The notes: generated by a model not told the origin, from the letters alone. Shown: positions 18,602 through 29,237, counted from the first letter of the stretch. The stretch is 64,000 nucleotides of DNA from Methylicorpusculum sp. (GCF_030651835.1 NZ_JAUSBX010000011.1:1-64000); one strand, 5' to 3'. Translations and numbers: made by a program.

Positions 18602-20686
18602 ATGACAGATCTATCGCTATACAGAAACATCGGCATATTCGCGCACGTGGATGCCGGGAAAACAACTACGACAGAGCGGATTCTTAAACTCACCGGAAAA
18701 ATCCACAAAATTGGTGAAGTGCATGACGGCGCTGCGACCACAGATTTCATGGAACAAGAACAAGAACGCGGCATTACCATTCAATCTGCGGCGACTACCT
18801 GTTTCTGGAAAGATTATCGCTTTAACATTATTGACACTCCCGGGCACGTTGACTTTACCATTGAAGTTTACCGCTCGTTGAAAGTTCTTGATGGCGGGAT
18901 CGGTGTTTTCTGTGGCTCCGGGGGCGTAGAACCGCAATCCGAAACCAACTGGCGCTATGCAAACGACTCAAAAGTTTCACGTGTTATCTACGTCAACAAA
19001 CTGGATAGAACCGGCGCAGATTTCTACCGTGTGGTTAAGCAGGTTCAAGATGTTTTGGGTGCGGTTCCGGTTGTCATGACCCTGCCTATCGGCACTGAAG
19101 ATGAGTTTGTCGGTGTTGTCGACTTGTTAACCGAAAAAGCCTGGATTTGGGATAACTCCGGCGACCCAATGAATTATGAAATCACTGACGTTCCTGCCAA
19201 CATGCTGGAAGACGTTAAAAAATGGCGCGCCGAATTGATCGAAAAGGTTGTCGATCAAGATGACGATGTCATGGAAAAATACCTGGAAGGCGAAGAACCC
19301 GATATCGAAACACTGAAGCGATGCATCCGCAAAGGCGCTATCAAGATGGATTTCTTCCCAACTTTTTGCGGCTCATCGTTCAAAAACAAGGGCGTGCAAT
19401 TGGTTCTGGATGGCGTTATTGATTATCTGCCATGCCCAACCGAAGTCAATCCCCAACCGGAAGTTGATTTGGAAGGCAACGAAACTGGTAACTTCGCTAT
19501 CGTTGATCCCAACAGACCATTACGGGCACTGGCATTCAAGATCATGGACGACCGTTACGGTGCATTGACGTTCTTACGCATTTATTCCGGTCGTCTTGAA
19601 AAAGGCACCAACGTTTTAAATACGTTCACCGGCAAAACCGAACGTATTGGCCGTATCGTAGAAATGCATGCGGATAACCGCGCAGAAATCGATTCAGCAC
19701 AAGCGGGTGACATTGTTGCCGTGTTGGGCATGAAAAACGTTCAAACCGGTCACACATTATGCGACCCGAAAGAACCGGCCACTTTAGAGCCTATGGTTTT
19801 CCCTGATCCGGTCATCTCAATCGCCGTGGCTCCAAAAGATAAAAGCGCATCAGAAAAAATGGGCGTTGCACTGGGCAAAATGATCCAGGAAGACCCTTCA
19901 TTCCGCGTTGAAACCGATATCGACAGCGGTGAAACCATTCTTAAAGGGATGGGAGAACTGCATTTGGATATTAAAGTTGATATTCTGCGCAGAACGCATG
20001 GTGTTGACGTTATCGTTGGTAAACCCCAGGTGGCTTATCGCGAAACGATCACTCGCCGGGTTGAAGACAGCTACACGCATAAAAAGCAAACCGGTGGTTC
20101 AGGCCAATACGCGAAGATTGATTACGTTATTGAGCCAGGCGAACCGGGCAGCGGCTATGTTTTCGAATCAGCGGTTACCGGTGGTAACGTACCTAAAGAA
20201 TACTGGCCTGCTGTTGATAAAGGCTTCAAAAACAGCCTGGACAAAGGTGTTTTGGCAGGATTCCCCTGCTTGGACTTCAAAGTTATTCTTACTGACGGTG
20301 GGTTCCACGCGGTTGACTCCTCGGCGATTGCTTTTGAAATTGCCGCCCGTGCCGCTTATCGCCAAACGGTTCCTAAAGCCGGCCCACAATTGATCGAACC
20401 GATCATGAAAATAGATGTATACACACCTGAAGATCACGTAGGTGATGTCATCGGTGACCTTAACCGCCGCCGCGGCATGATCAAGTCACAAGAAGCGGGC
20501 GTCACTGGCGTCCGGATCAAAGCCGAAGCACCGCTGAGCGAAATGTTTGGCTATATCGGTGATTTACGGACTATGACTTCAGGTCGCGGTCAGTTCTCCA
20601 TGGAGTTTTCTCATTACTTACCTTGTCCGAAAAACGTTTCGGATGAGGTCATTAAAGAAACTTTGGAACGCAACGCTAAAAAGTAA
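18602..20686 (+). CDS. fusA: Elongation factor G paralog (EF-G2 type)
   Basis: A 694-residue translational GTPase. G1 AHVDAGKTT (about 14-22), G2 region with RGITI, G3 DTPGHVD and G4 NKLD are intact, followed by EF-G domains II-V, including [16 protein letters not shown] and RRRGMI segments in domain IV/V. It lies alone, not in an rpsL-rpsG-tuf operon, and has paralog features such as [19 protein letters not shown] and [12 protein letters not shown]. It is therefore probably a second EF-G, as found in many proteobacteria, acting in translocation or ribosome recycling. A perfect intrinsic terminator follows. fusA is used in the broad family sense. Confidence 0.9.
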   Translation: MTDLSLYRNIGIFAHVDAGKTTTTERILKLTGKIHKIGEVHDGAATTDFMEQEQERGITIQSAATTCFWKDYRFNIIDTPGHVDFTIEVYRSLKVLDGGIGVFCGSGGVEPQSETNWRYANDSKVSRVIYVNKLDRTGADFYRVVKQVQDVLGAVPVVMTLPIGTEDEFVGVVDLLTEKAWIWDNSGDPMNYEITDVPANMLEDVKKWRAELIEKVVDQDDDVMEKYLEGEEPDIETLKRCIRKGAIKMDFFPTFCGSSFKNKGVQLVLDGVIDYLPCPTEVNPQPEVDLEGNETGNFAIVDPNRPLRALAFKIMDDRYGALTFLRIYSGRLEKGTNVLNTFTGKTERIGRIVEMHADNRAEIDSAQAGDIVAVLGMKNVQTGHTLCDPKEPATLEPMVFPDPVISIAVAPKDKSASEKMGVALGKMIQEDPSFRVETDIDSGETILKGMGELHLDIKVDILRRTHGVDVIVGKPQVAYRETITRRVEDSYTHKKQTGGSGQYAKIDYVIEPGEPGSGYVFESAVTGGNVPKEYWPAVDKGFKNSLDKGVLAGFPCLDFKVILTDGGFHAVDSSAIAFEIAARAAYRQTVPKAGPQLIEPIMKIDVYTPEDHVGDVIGDLNRRRGMIKSQEAGVTGVRIKAEAPLSEMFGYIGDLRTMTSGRGQFSMEFSHYLPCPKNVSDEVIKETLERNAKK

Positions 20687-20710
20687 GAATCGCTATTAAT
20701 TAGCCGATTC

Positions 20711-20749
20711 AAAGCCCCTGGCAAACGTGTTTGCCAGGGGCTTTTTTTT
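20711..20749 (+). terminator. Strong intrinsic terminator after the EF-G paralog
   Basis: AAAGCCCCTGGCAAAC pairs perfectly with GTTTGCCAGGGGCTTT (20729-20744), followed by a run of T to 20749. It starts 25 bp past the stop codon. Confidence 0.95.
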
Positions 20750-20841
20750 ACCTTAATTTTCACTGATCATTACCCAACCAGTGCCGAGAATATTCTGTTT
20801 CTCAGGATTATTTGGATTAAATCAATACACCATCAATCGAT

Positions 20842-21046
20842 CAGCAATTCTCAGTTTGATCTTTTCGAAGTCAATTTGGTCCGGGAAAAGCCTTTTGAGG
20901 AACGCCGTAAACCCTTCCATGCGGACTTGACAGCAGCACCTGACAGCCGAAATGCAGATTTTGTCAGGAATAAAAACCTGCCCTGCTACCGACATCCTCA
21001 AAAAGATTCCCTCAGCCCTTTTTTCTCTTCAAATTGAGAATCGCTG
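20842..21046 (+). mobile_element. MITE-like element, copy 2 (long form, 205 bp)
   Basis: Left end CAGCAATTCTCAGTTTGA at 20842; right end 21029-21046, whose reverse complement is CAGCGATTCTCAATTTGA. Flanked by the perfect 9-bp direct repeat TCAATCGAT at 20833-20841 and 21047-21055. Same orientation as copy 1 and highly similar along its length, including the internal ATGCAGATTTTGTC segment. No coding capacity of note. Confidence 0.92.
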
Positions 21047-21128
21047 TCAATCGATCAATGGAGGTTTTTTTGATCTTTAGCTTAATTATCAGTATGCTCG
21101 AGGTGTGAACTGAACTGAGGATTGACTT

Positions 21129-22460
21129 ATGACCAAATCGACTTACCGGGAACGGTTACTTGCTCTGTCCAATCAGTTAATCAAAATCCAAAAACCGATT
21201 CAAATTTTGGATTCGATCAAATGGCCACGCGAGATAAGAACTGAATTTTTTGACCATAAATTTCGAAGACTACCCGCTGTTGACGCAGCGTTTTATCAGA
21301 AACAAACACCTAATTACGATGTCTCTGCGGTTTTTGAAGCGCTGAATGAGCTTCGCCTGACTATCGCACGCGAATTGGGTAAAACCGATCCGTTAGGCCT
21401 GATATTGCAAGACACAACAACCCAGTACATGCGGGTTATCAGCTTACTCCGCACACGCGGCACGCCTGATTTCTTAATGCACAGCCAATCACTCTACGGT
21501 TCGGCCAAAGACCATCTGTGCGGCGACAATAAAAGCCTGCTGGAACTCGGCGAAAGTTTATGCGGTATTTTTTCGTTACCGGGCGCCAAACATCTTAATC
21601 GCGCCTATCCCAAAGTATTTTCAGCGGAGGATGCCGTACAACGCTTATCTCAACGTTTGTCGAATCATTTTGGTGACGGTGCTCTGAGCGTTGTGCTGGA
21701 TGATGGCATTGTTTCGGATGCCTCAGCGGGGGGAGATAAAATAAAAATCAATAAAAATGCCAGCTTTTCAGAACTAGACCTGCAAGTTCTGGAAGTTCAT
21801 GAAGGCTGGGTGCATGTCGGAACAACCCTAAATGGTCGCAACCAGCCCTGGGCTACCTGGCTGAGTGTAGGTTCGCCCCGCATTACGGCGACACAGGAAG
21901 GTTTAGCCGTTCTAATCGAGACATTAACCTTTAGTTCATTTCCGAACCGGGCCAAGCGCATAAGCGATAGAGTGATTGCTATTGATATGGCTGAACAAGG
22001 TGCGGATTTTCTGGAAGTTTTTCACTATTTCTGCGACTCCGGCATCAGCCCAAGCGACAGCTATACGATTGCGCAGCGGGTCTTTAGAGGCGGCATGGTA
22101 AAAGGCGGGGCATGTTTTACCAAGGACTTATCGTATGTCAGAGGCTTTATTGAACTGGTTAACTTCATCAGAACCGCGACATTGGAAGGCGTACCTGAAA
22201 TCTTACCGATGCTCTTCGTAGGCAAAGTGACGCTGGACGACATTCCCGTAATTTATGAACACTATCTTGATGGTTTAATCAGCCCACCTGAACATCTGCC
22301 ACCCATGTTCAGAGACTTGAATGGACTTTATGTGTGGTTCGGTTTTTCATCGGGCATAGCTCAAATCAATATCAATAATGTACAAGACCATTTCAGCGAA
22401 ATGTTCAGCCATATTGCCCGATTGCCCGCTGCTCCCAGTCCCGATTGTGAGCTAAGTTAA
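21129..22460 (+). CDS. QEGLA-motif protein (DUF1704, flavohemoglobin expression-modulating family)
   Basis: A 443-residue protein of the DUF1704/TIGR02421 family. It contains HEGWVH (224-229), a gluzincin-like zinc motif in which Trp stands within the HExxH pattern, and the name-giving TQEGLAV (255-261), whose Glu could be the third ligand. Later conserved segments are VFRGG (about 318-322) and KDLSYVRG. A metallopeptidase activity is suggested by these motifs but unproven; the family name comes from an indirect effect on flavohemoglobin expression. It starts 83 bp after MITE copy 2 and about 100 bp before the MlaC-like gene. Confidence 0.88.
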   Translation: MTKSTYRERLLALSNQLIKIQKPIQILDSIKWPREIRTEFFDHKFRRLPAVDAAFYQKQTPNYDVSAVFEALNELRLTIARELGKTDPLGLILQDTTTQYMRVISLLRTRGTPDFLMHSQSLYGSAKDHLCGDNKSLLELGESLCGIFSLPGAKHLNRAYPKVFSAEDAVQRLSQRLSNHFGDGALSVVLDDGIVSDASAGGDKIKINKNASFSELDLQVLEVHEGWVHVGTTLNGRNQPWATWLSVGSPRITATQEGLAVLIETLTFSSFPNRAKRISDRVIAIDMAEQGADFLEVFHYFCDSGISPSDSYTIAQRVFRGGMVKGGACFTKDLSYVRGFIELVNFIRTATLEGVPEILPMLFVGKVTLDDIPVIYEHYLDGLISPPEHLPPMFRDLNGLYVWFGFSSGIAQININNVQDHFSEMFSHIARLPAAPSPDCELS

Positions 22461-22561
22461 TTCATTTCAAAAACTCACTGTATAATGAATCGGTTAATTT
22501 TTATTGAATATCAAGCCCATATCATTACACCTACCTTCACTTTTTTCTTCAGGAGCATTTT

Positions 22562-23191
22562 ATGCAAAAACAGCAGTTTTATGCGTTAAGTTTAATCATT
22601 TTTTCAGCATGTTTTTTTTCGAAACTGTCTTTTGCCGCTGAAGACTTAGTAGCCGCCCAGCGCGTCATTGAAAAAAGCGCCACGCAAATTCAAGACAATC
22701 TGAAACTCCCCATTTATCAGAATGATTTCAATAAAGCGGCAAACTTTGTTGATGGAGTCGTCTCGCAATTTGTCGATATGCCAAGAGTCTCTTTACTGGT
22801 GCTGGGTAATAACATTCGCAAAGCGTCACCTGATCAAAGACAACGGTTTATGAACGAATTCAAGACGCTTCTTGTCCGGACATATACCCAGGCATTTCTT
22901 GAATATAAAGAGTGGCGGATTTCTTTTATGCCTAACAACGATTCAAAAGACGATGGCAGAACCATAGTCAGGGCCCAAGTCATTCAGCCCGGTAAACAAC
23001 CCGTCAATATCAGTTACCGGATGATACTGAACAAAAAAGGTGAGTGGAAAGTTTATGACATCATGATAGAGGGCATTAGTCTTATCACCAATTACCGGAC
23101 TACCTTTAATCAGGAAATTGCCCAGACCGGTTCTATCGACGGCGTAATTCAAAGTTTGGTAGACAAAAACAACAGATCCCGCCTGAATTAA
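22562..23191 (+). CDS. MlaC/Ttg2D-like periplasmic phospholipid-binding protein
   Basis: 209 residues with an N-terminal signal peptide (hydrophobic 8-25, FAAED after likely cleavage at SFA-AED). The mature domain has the family pattern: DFNKAANFVDGVV, RQRFMNEFKTLLVRTYTQAFLEYKEW, and the late YRMILNKKGEWKVYDIMIEGISLITNYRTTFNQEI. In the Mla system this protein shuttles phospholipid between outer-membrane MlaA and the inner-membrane MlaFEDB complex. None of the other mla genes is in the window, so it is an orphan here. AGGAGCATTTT precedes the ATG. Confidence 0.92.
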   Translation: MQKQQFYALSLIIFSACFFSKLSFAAEDLVAAQRVIEKSATQIQDNLKLPIYQNDFNKAANFVDGVVSQFVDMPRVSLLVLGNNIRKASPDQRQRFMNEFKTLLVRTYTQAFLEYKEWRISFMPNNDSKDDGRTIVRAQVIQPGKQPVNISYRMILNKKGEWKVYDIMIEGISLITNYRTTFNQEIAQTGSIDGVIQSLVDKNNRSRLN

Positions 23192-23304
23192 CAATCATTG
23201 TCATGAGTGCCCTGCATTAGTCTGCTTAAGTCGCTTTTTTGCGGGGGACATGCGGGCGCTTCAAAACCACCCCAACTCACAACATAAAGGCTGAAAAGTT
23301 TAAA

Positions 23305-23754
23305 CTAAAGCTTCAGATCAAATTTACCTTTATAGTTGAACGGCAGCTTGATGAATTGATTGGCGAGTTGAATATCGCCTCTTAATTCATAACTCAATTT
23401 TTCATGCCTGGCTCTTTTGAGCAGGCGCAGCAACACACTGAGGTTTGAACTGACGGGCAAAGATATGACTTGGTCGCCGAATTCGGGGATGGTGATTTCT
23501 TGATCTGAAACACCCTGAGCAAATTTATACCCTTCCACATCAAGGAAATACTGCATGCCTTTTATGGATAAAGCGGCATCATTCGGATTTTGAACACGAA
23601 GTTTGAGTTTAAATCGCTGTTCAAACAAGCCTAGAGCAATGGGTGAGATACCGACCAGAGAAAGATGAGGTGTTTTAAAGTCACTGACAAAATAAGAACA
23701 AGCAGAAAGCCAACACGTAAAAAAGACAATTCCAATCAATTTTATTTTTTTCAC
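23305..23754 (-). CDS. LEA14-like (LEA type 2) lipoprotein
   Basis: 149 residues. A lipoprotein signal (MKKIKLIGIVFFTCWLSAC) has its lipobox LSAC with Cys19. The remaining ~130 residues form a WHy/LEA2-type beta domain, with FKLKLRVQNPNDAALSIKGMQYFLDVEG typical of bacterial members. Membrane-anchored periplasmic protein, possibly a desiccation or stress protein by analogy, but bacterial members lack firm function. It lies 56 bp downstream of corC on the same strand and may be co-transcribed. Confidence 0.8.
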   Translation of the reverse strand: MKKIKLIGIVFFTCWLSACSYFVSDFKTPHLSLVGISPIALGLFEQRFKLKLRVQNPNDAALSIKGMQYFLDVEGYKFAQGVSDQEITIPEFGDQVISLPVSSNLSVLLRLLKRARHEKLSYELRGDIQLANQFIKLPFNYKGKFDLKL

Positions 23755-23810
23755 AAGCCTCTCGTCGGCGGGCTGATTTTAAGATTTTTTACCCTGGAGG
23801 TTTATTGAAT

Positions 23811-24671
23811 TTATTCGTCGGAATTGTCGAGAATCTTGACTTTTAGTAGATGGATGCGCCGACTGTCAGCCTTTAGCACTTCAAATCGAAACCGGTCCTC
23901 CACGACTTTCTCGCCTTTCTTGGGCAGATGACCCAGACGCGTCACAATAAAACCACCGACTGTATCGTATTCATCTGTCGCGAAATCAGTGGAAAAGTAT
24001 TCGTCAAAATCTTCAATCGGAGTCAGCGCCTTTACCGTATATTCGGCATCGCTGCGTCTAAAAATATAATCTTCTTCATCGCCTTCCAGATCGTGTTCGT
24101 CTTCAATTTCACCCACAATCTGTTCCAGAACATCCTCTATCGTCACCAAACCGGCAGCAGCTCCGTATTCATCGACCACAATAGCCATATGATTGCGGTT
24201 GGTCCTGAACTCTTTGAGCAAAATATTCAATCGCTTGCTTTCCGGAACCACACTGACCGGGCGCATGATTTCTTCAATCTTGATGGTCAGGTCTGACAAA
24301 ATATGGGACAACAAATCCTTTGCCAATAAGACGCCAACCACTTTACTACGGTCATCTTCTATAACCGGAAAACGAGAATGCCCATGTTCCAGCACTAAAG
24401 GCAGTATGGATTTAAGTTCGGCATCATGAGGAACCACCACCATTTGTACGCGCGGAATCATGATATCCCTGACGCGCATTTCAGAAACCTCCATGACACC
24501 TTCAATCATTGCAAACGCGTCACTGTCGATCAGATGATTATCTTTCGCTTCCCTGAGAATATCCATCAAATCCTCTTGATCCTGGGGATCACCGCTGAGC
24601 ATTTGTCCGATTTTACTTAACCAGCTTTTTTGTGTGCCACCATTACTACTGTGAGGAGATTCCTCGCTCAT
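23811..24671 (-). CDS. corC: CorC/YbeX-type CBS and transporter-associated domain protein
   Basis: 286 residues with the start at ATG 24671, chosen because it overlaps the ybeY stop (ATGA) and gives MSEESPHSS; an ATG three codons earlier is the alternative. Two CBS domains (about 65-185: VRDIMIPRVQM... and MRPVSVVPE) are followed by a CorC_HlyC domain (about 205-285). No membrane domain, like E. coli YbeX. Linked in other bacteria to Mg2+/Co2+ efflux and to ribosome metabolism. It sits in the conserved ybeZ-ybeY-ybeX order; lnt, often next, is absent here and a LEA14-like gene follows instead. Confidence 0.93.
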   Translation of the reverse strand: MSEESPHSSNGGTQKSWLSKIGQMLSGDPQDQEDLMDILREAKDNHLIDSDAFAMIEGVMEVSEMRVRDIMIPRVQMVVVPHDAELKSILPLVLEHGHSRFPVIEDDRSKVVGVLLAKDLLSHILSDLTIKIEEIMRPVSVVPESKRLNILLKEFRTNRNHMAIVVDEYGAAAGLVTIEDVLEQIVGEIEDEHDLEGDEEDYIFRRSDAEYTVKALTPIEDFDEYFSTDFATDEYDTVGGFIVTRLGHLPKKGEKVVEDRFRFEVLKADSRRIHLLKVKILDNSDE

Positions 24672-25135
24672 GATTCGCATACCTCGTTATACGGGTTTTG
24701 GATATTTAATCGGGCTAAAATAGCAATTTCATGGGACTCCATTGCTTCGGCCTCAATCTCGTCAATATGATCAAAGCCTAACAAATGAAGCACGCCGTGT
24801 ACAATGATATGAGCCCAATGGTCGTTTAGCAATTTATTTTGTTCAGTCGCTTCTTCCGCTAAAACCGGAGCACATACAACTAAATCGCCTAAGAGGTTAA
24901 CTTCCAGAGAAACGCCCTCCGGCACTTCAAAAGGAAAACTTAAGACATTGGTGGAGCCGTTTTTATGACGGTATTGCTCGTTGAGCTCCGCGCTCTCTTC
25001 TTTATCGACAACCCGCACTACCAATTCCGCATCGTGGGCATGGCCGTCCAATGCTTCATCAACCCACTGGTGAATCAGTTCTTCGCTTGGTAAACCTGAC
25101 GGATCAACCATCCACTGAATTTCAATATGATTCAT
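24668..25135 (-). CDS. ybeY: YbeY endoribonuclease/rRNA maturation factor
   Basis: 155 residues with the zinc motif HGVLHLLGFDH (family HGxLHLxGyDH) and the TNVLSFPFE segment. It acts in 16S rRNA 3'-end maturation and ribosome quality control. Its start overlaps the ybeZ stop by 4 bp and its stop overlaps the corC start, so translation of the three genes is coupled. Normal length. Confidence 0.97.
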   Translation of the reverse strand: MNHIEIQWMVDPSGLPSEELIHQWVDEALDGHAHDAELVVRVVDKEESAELNEQYRHKNGSTNVLSFPFEVPEGVSLEVNLLGDLVVCAPVLAEEATEQNKLLNDHWAHIIVHGVLHLLGFDHIDEIEAEAMESHEIAILARLNIQNPYNEVCES

Positions 25136-26112
25136 TGAGGCGGCTTGTTATTTTTTTCAAAAGCCTCATAGGCGAGCACTATTCGCTGAACCAGAGGATG
25201 CCTGACCACGTCCTTGGCAGCAAAAAAAGTAAAACTGATGCCCTCCACATCTTTGAGCACCTGGAGCACATGACGTAACCCGGACATTTTTTCCGAAGGC
25301 AGATCAATTTGCGTGACATCACCGGTAACTACCGCTGTAGAACCAAAGCCGACCCGGGTCAGGAACATTTTGATCTGCTCGACCGTGGTATTTTGCGCCT
25401 CATCAAGAATAATAAATGAATCGTTTAGCGTTCTTCCCCGCATGAAAGCCAAAGGCGCCACTTCAATAACGTCTCGTTCAATCAATTTTTCGACACGTTC
25501 ATAGCCCAGCATTTCGTACAAAGCATCATACAAAGGCCGCAGGTAAGGATCGACTTTTTGAGCCATATCGCCGGGCAAAAAACCCAACTTTTCACCCGCC
25601 TCTACTGCCGGACGCACCAAGATAATACGCCTGACTTTTTCAGCTTGTAAGGCATCGACTGCGCATGCAACCGCCAAATAAGTCTTACCGGTTCCCGCAG
25701 GCCCAACGCCAAAATTGATGTCGTGGGACATAATTTTTTTAAGGTAATTTTGCTGATTGGTACCGCGCCCTTTGACAACACCACGCTTGGTTTTAATCAT
25801 CACATGATTATTGAGCTCAGTATCGGCATGCCCCGCATTAACGGCATCATCAATACTTGATTCCTGCATCGCCAGATGAACCTGTTCCGGCGTCAGGAGT
25901 TCCTGACCCGTGGATTCAAACAATTTGTGCATCACGGCACAGGCGGCTTTGACTGATTCGTCACCGCCTGTAACCTTGAAGTGATTGCCGCGATTGGCTA
26001 TTTCGACTTTGAGCCGCGTTTCGATTTGCCTCAGGTGGCTATCAAATTGACCGCAAAGATTGGAGAGTCTGCCGTTATCCGACGGCAACAGGGTGATTTC
26101 CTCAGAATACAT
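25132..26112 (-). CDS. ybeZ: PhoH-like ATPase YbeZ
   Basis: 326 residues. A KH-like N-terminal region (about 10-65) precedes the PhoH ATPase domain with Walker A GPAGTGKT (137-144) and Walker [12 protein letters not shown]. Forms the conserved pair with YbeY and is thought to act with it on RNA. Its start lies within the 3' end of miaB (11-bp overlap), so miaB-ybeZ-ybeY-corC form a tight operon on the minus strand. Confidence 0.95.
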   Translation of the reverse strand: MYSEEITLLPSDNGRLSNLCGQFDSHLRQIETRLKVEIANRGNHFKVTGGDESVKAACAVMHKLFESTGQELLTPEQVHLAMQESSIDDAVNAGHADTELNNHVMIKTKRGVVKGRGTNQQNYLKKIMSHDINFGVGPAGTGKTYLAVACAVDALQAEKVRRIILVRPAVEAGEKLGFLPGDMAQKVDPYLRPLYDALYEMLGYERVEKLIERDVIEVAPLAFMRGRTLNDSFIILDEAQNTTVEQIKMFLTRVGFGSTAVVTGDVTQIDLPSEKMSGLRHVLQVLKDVEGISFTFFAAKDVVRHPLVQRIVLAYEAFEKNNKPPQ

Positions 26113-27475
26113 CTAATGTTTCAGCTTGATTTTTTATCTTATCGACTGAAGATTCAACCAGTCGGCCTCTAAGTGAATTGGGCAATGCCTCAGTAATAAA
26201 TACGTCGACAAATTGTCCGGTCAAACGCGGATGCCCGATAAAATTAACCACGCGGTTATTTTCAGTTCTACCTTGCATTTGTAATAAGTTCTTTTTTGAT
26301 TGCCCCTCAACCAAAATGGTTTGAGTGGTCCCAATCATGTTGTTTGAAATAGTGACCGCCATGTCGTTAATCAAGTCCTGCAATCGCTTGAGCCTCAACT
26401 TTTTGACATCCGCAGGCACATCATCCGGTAAATCGGCGGCCGGCGTGCCCGGTCTTTGGCTGTAAATAAAACTGTAGGACAGATCGAAACCGACTTCCCT
26501 TATCAGGCGCAGGGTATCTTCGAATTGTTCATCTGTCTCACCCGGAAACCCGATTATAAAATCAGACGACAAAGTCAAATTAGGCCTAACTTTACGCAAT
26601 TTACGGATGGTTTCGATGTAGTCAGCCCGCACATGACCACGCTTCATTGCCTTAAGAATGGCGTCACTGCCGCTTTGCACCGGTAAATGTAAATGATTGA
26701 CCAGTTTTGGAATTTCCGCAAAGGCATCGATTAAGCTATCGGTAAACTCAACAGGATTAGAGGTTACAAAGCGGATCCTGTCGATACCGTCAATCGCAGC
26801 CACATGATGCAACAGTAAGGCAAAATCGGCAATATCGCCGTCCGCCATCAGACCTCGGTAGGCATTGACATTTTGACCTAACAAACAGACTTCCCTAACG
26901 CCCTGGTCTGCCAAGGCCGAAATCTCGGTAAGCACATCATTCAGAGGACGACTGATTTCCTCTCCACGCGTATAGGGGACGACACAGAAAGTACAATATT
27001 TGCTGCATCCTTCCATCACCGATACGAATGCTTTTGGTCCCTCTGCTCTCGGTTCAGGCAACGCATCAAATTTCTCTATTTCAGGAAAACTGATATCGAT
27101 AACCCGCCGCTTTTTACTACGCGCTTCATCCAGCAATTGCGGCAAACGATGCAAGGTTTGCGGGCCGAAAACGATGTCGACAAAAGGTGCACGTTGCTGA
27201 ATCGCCGCACCTTCCTGACTGGCCACACAGCCACCGACGCCAATGATGACATCAGGACGCAGTTCCTTGAACGGTCGCCACACACCCAGCGCTGAAAATA
27301 CTTTTTCCTGCGCTTTTTCGCGTACCGAACAGGTATTTAATAATAAAACGTCAGCCTCATCCGGCTTATCGGTCAACTCCAGTCCATGCGAGGCTTTGAG
27401 TACATCCCGCATCTTGTCGGAATCGTACTCGTTCATCTGGCAGCCGTTAGTCTGAATATAAAGTTTTTGGGTCAT
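26102..27475 (-). CDS. miaB: MiaB, tRNA methylthiotransferase
   Basis: Radical-SAM enzyme that adds the 2-methylthio group to i6A37 of tRNA. With ATG 27475 as start (457 residues, [16 protein letters not shown]) the first cluster ligands are Cys12, Cys49 and Cys83, and the radical-SAM CxxxCxxC is Cys157/161/164 in [13 protein letters not shown] domain ends the protein ([13 protein letters not shown]...). A TTG four codons upstream is rejected for the ATG. First gene of the miaB-ybeZ-ybeY-corC cluster, an order conserved in gammaproteobacteria. Confidence 0.97.
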   Translation of the reverse strand: MTQKLYIQTNGCQMNEYDSDKMRDVLKASHGLELTDKPDEADVLLLNTCSVREKAQEKVFSALGVWRPFKELRPDVIIGVGGCVASQEGAAIQQRAPFVDIVFGPQTLHRLPQLLDEARSKKRRVIDISFPEIEKFDALPEPRAEGPKAFVSVMEGCSKYCTFCVVPYTRGEEISRPLNDVLTEISALADQGVREVCLLGQNVNAYRGLMADGDIADFALLLHHVAAIDGIDRIRFVTSNPVEFTDSLIDAFAEIPKLVNHLHLPVQSGSDAILKAMKRGHVRADYIETIRKLRKVRPNLTLSSDFIIGFPGETDEQFEDTLRLIREVGFDLSYSFIYSQRPGTPAADLPDDVPADVKKLRLKRLQDLINDMAVTISNNMIGTTQTILVEGQSKKNLLQMQGRTENNRVVNFIGHPRLTGQFVDVFITEALPNSLRGRLVESSVDKIKNQAETLDVF

Positions 27476-27550
27476 ACAACACTGCAAATAAAGTTACACA
27501 TCAAACACCGAACAACCCTTCCATCGTTATCCGGTATTTATAAAAAACAA

Positions 27551-27584
27551 GCAAAAAAGCCCGAGCTCTTTAAACACGGGCTTT
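27551..27584 (-). terminator. Intrinsic terminator downstream of the CsiV-like gene
   Basis: On the minus strand AAAGCCCG...CGGGCTTT forms an 8-bp stem with a 13-base loop followed by TTTT. It lies 147 bp past the CsiV-like gene and separates it from miaB. The 27585-27730 stretch between shows no gene. Confidence 0.85.
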
Positions 27585-27730
27585 AACTTTGGAATTAATT
27601 ATACCCTGAAAAAATGATATTCAAACAAATCAGTATGATCTGCAATCTGATCCGGAATTCTTCTTAACTCAGTAAACTTCGAGCATTTGGCTAAACGGCG
27701 ATCTAATTCCTGCGGACTTGCGCCACCTGT

Positions 27731-28255
27731 TTATAGGGGTTTGACGATAGCCACCACCCCAAATTTGGGGTGATCAAAATAATGTTGTTCGTTGAATTTA
27801 ATCCGGCGCACTTCATTCAGTCGATAGAATTGGTTGGGTAACGGCTGAAATTCAAGGTCAAGAATCAACTCAAGATATTCACCTCGTTGAATACGGACAA
27901 ACCCGCTAACTTCCCCACTCACATCCTTGATACGCACCGCTTCTCCGGTTGCATTGGCACTGAGAGTCTGTTGCCAGGCAGCATGCATCAAAACATTGTA
28001 GGAAAGCTGTACGGCCAATTTATCGTAAACCGGCTTAAGCATTTTTGCAGTTTCGGCAACGCTTCCCAAAACATCAATATCCAGAACGGCATCAGGCCAT
28101 TGAATCCTGGTTTGCGTCTGATCAAACAATTCGGTGCTGGGCATATCTTGAGAAAACACAACCAGTTCGACTTGAAAGCTGTCTTCGGCGCAAACCTGAA
28201 AAACACATAAAACCAATCCGAAAAAAACACTCAACCGCATTAACTTTAACATCAA
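27731..28255 (-). CDS. CsiV-like periplasmic protein
   Basis: 174 residues with a signal peptide (hydrophobic 5-22, VCA-EDS cleavage likely). The mature N-terminus FQVELVVFSQ and the C-terminal LEFQPLPNQFYRLNEVRRIKFNEQHYFDHPKFGVVAIVKPL match the CsiV/DUF2803-type pattern, in which a RR-IKxNExHYxDHPxFGVI-like ending is diagnostic. CsiV was described in Vibrio as a periplasmic peptidoglycan-binding partner of LpoA/PBP1A. The usual neighbour mfd is not present; instead it follows corA by 25 bp. Confidence 0.75.
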   Translation of the reverse strand: MMLKLMRLSVFFGLVLCVFQVCAEDSFQVELVVFSQDMPSTELFDQTQTRIQWPDAVLDIDVLGSVAETAKMLKPVYDKLAVQLSYNVLMHAAWQQTLSANATGEAVRIKDVSGEVSGFVRIQRGEYLELILDLEFQPLPNQFYRLNEVRRIKFNEQHYFDHPKFGVVAIVKPL

Positions 28256-28280
28256 GATACCCTATGCTCTGGAGCCAACA

Positions 28281-29237
28281 CTAAAACCAGCCTTTACGTT
28301 TAAAAATCCAATAAGGTGCAATTCCGGACAACACCATCAACAAAAGTGCACCCGGATAACCCCACAACCACTTCAGCTCGGGCATCATCTCAAAGTTCAT
28401 CCCATAAATACTCGCAATCAGCGTCGGGGGCATAAATACCACAGCAGCGATGGAGAACGTCTTAATAATCTGATTCTGCTCAATATTAATGAAACCTAAA
28501 GCTGCATCCATCAAAAAGTTGATTTTTTCAAACATAAACGTGGTATGCGACAACAAGGTATCCATGTCGCGCATCATATCGTGAATAGGCAGTTGGACTT
28601 CCTTATCCAGACGCATATGCCGCTGTAAAAATGCGACTGAACGTTGCGTATCCATTAAACAGAGACGGATTTTACCGTTACTGTCTTCAAGCTTGGCCAA
28701 TTGATCAATCCCATGTTCGTGGTCTGCATCATCTTCCTCAAGAATCTGATAACTGACCTGCTCCAGCAGGCAAAACACATCTTCAATCGCATCAGCCAGA
28801 TTCTCAATTTTTTGACCAAATATTTCAATTAACAGGTTCTTAGGTGAATCAACTTCAACCTGTTGACGCCGCGCCCGCATCCGCAGCAGCCTGAAATCGG
28901 CCAAATCCAGTCCTTCTCTGAGCGAAATCAAGCGCTCGGGCTGTAAAATAAAGGCTACGGAAACCGTATCCAGGCGGCCTTCACTTTGGGCTAGAAACAA
29001 GGAATGGATATGAATTCCGTTCTCATCGATAAAATACCGGGCGGATGCCTCAATTTCATCGACTTCATCAGAATCAGGCAATTGCGTATGTAAAAACGTC
29101 TGCAGCTGGGTTCGCTCAAGCTCATTCGGATCATGCGCATCAATCCAGTGCGCTTCATAAAGCAGTTGTTTACGGATTTCCTTTGGCAGATATTGTGCGT
29201 TGAGAACGCCGTCTTTTATATTGCATAGTCTCAGCAT
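28281..29237 (-). CDS. corA: CorA-family magnesium/cobalt channel
   Basis: 318 residues. A large soluble N-terminal domain precedes two C-terminal transmembrane helices. The YGMNF signature at the first helix end (SIYGMNFEMMPEL) forms the selectivity loop, and the second helix ends in a basic KRKGWF tail. The family forms pentamers in the inner membrane. Probably transcribed with the CsiV-like gene 25 bp downstream; no M-box riboswitch is seen upstream. Confidence 0.95.
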   Translation of the reverse strand: MLRLCNIKDGVLNAQYLPKEIRKQLLYEAHWIDAHDPNELERTQLQTFLHTQLPDSDEVDEIEASARYFIDENGIHIHSLFLAQSEGRLDTVSVAFILQPERLISLREGLDLADFRLLRMRARRQQVEVDSPKNLLIEIFGQKIENLADAIEDVFCLLEQVSYQILEEDDADHEHGIDQLAKLEDSNGKIRLCLMDTQRSVAFLQRHMRLDKEVQLPIHDMMRDMDTLLSHTTFMFEKINFLMDAALGFINIEQNQIIKTFSIAAVVFMPPTLIASIYGMNFEMMPELKWLWGYPGALLLMVLSGIAPYWIFKRKGWF

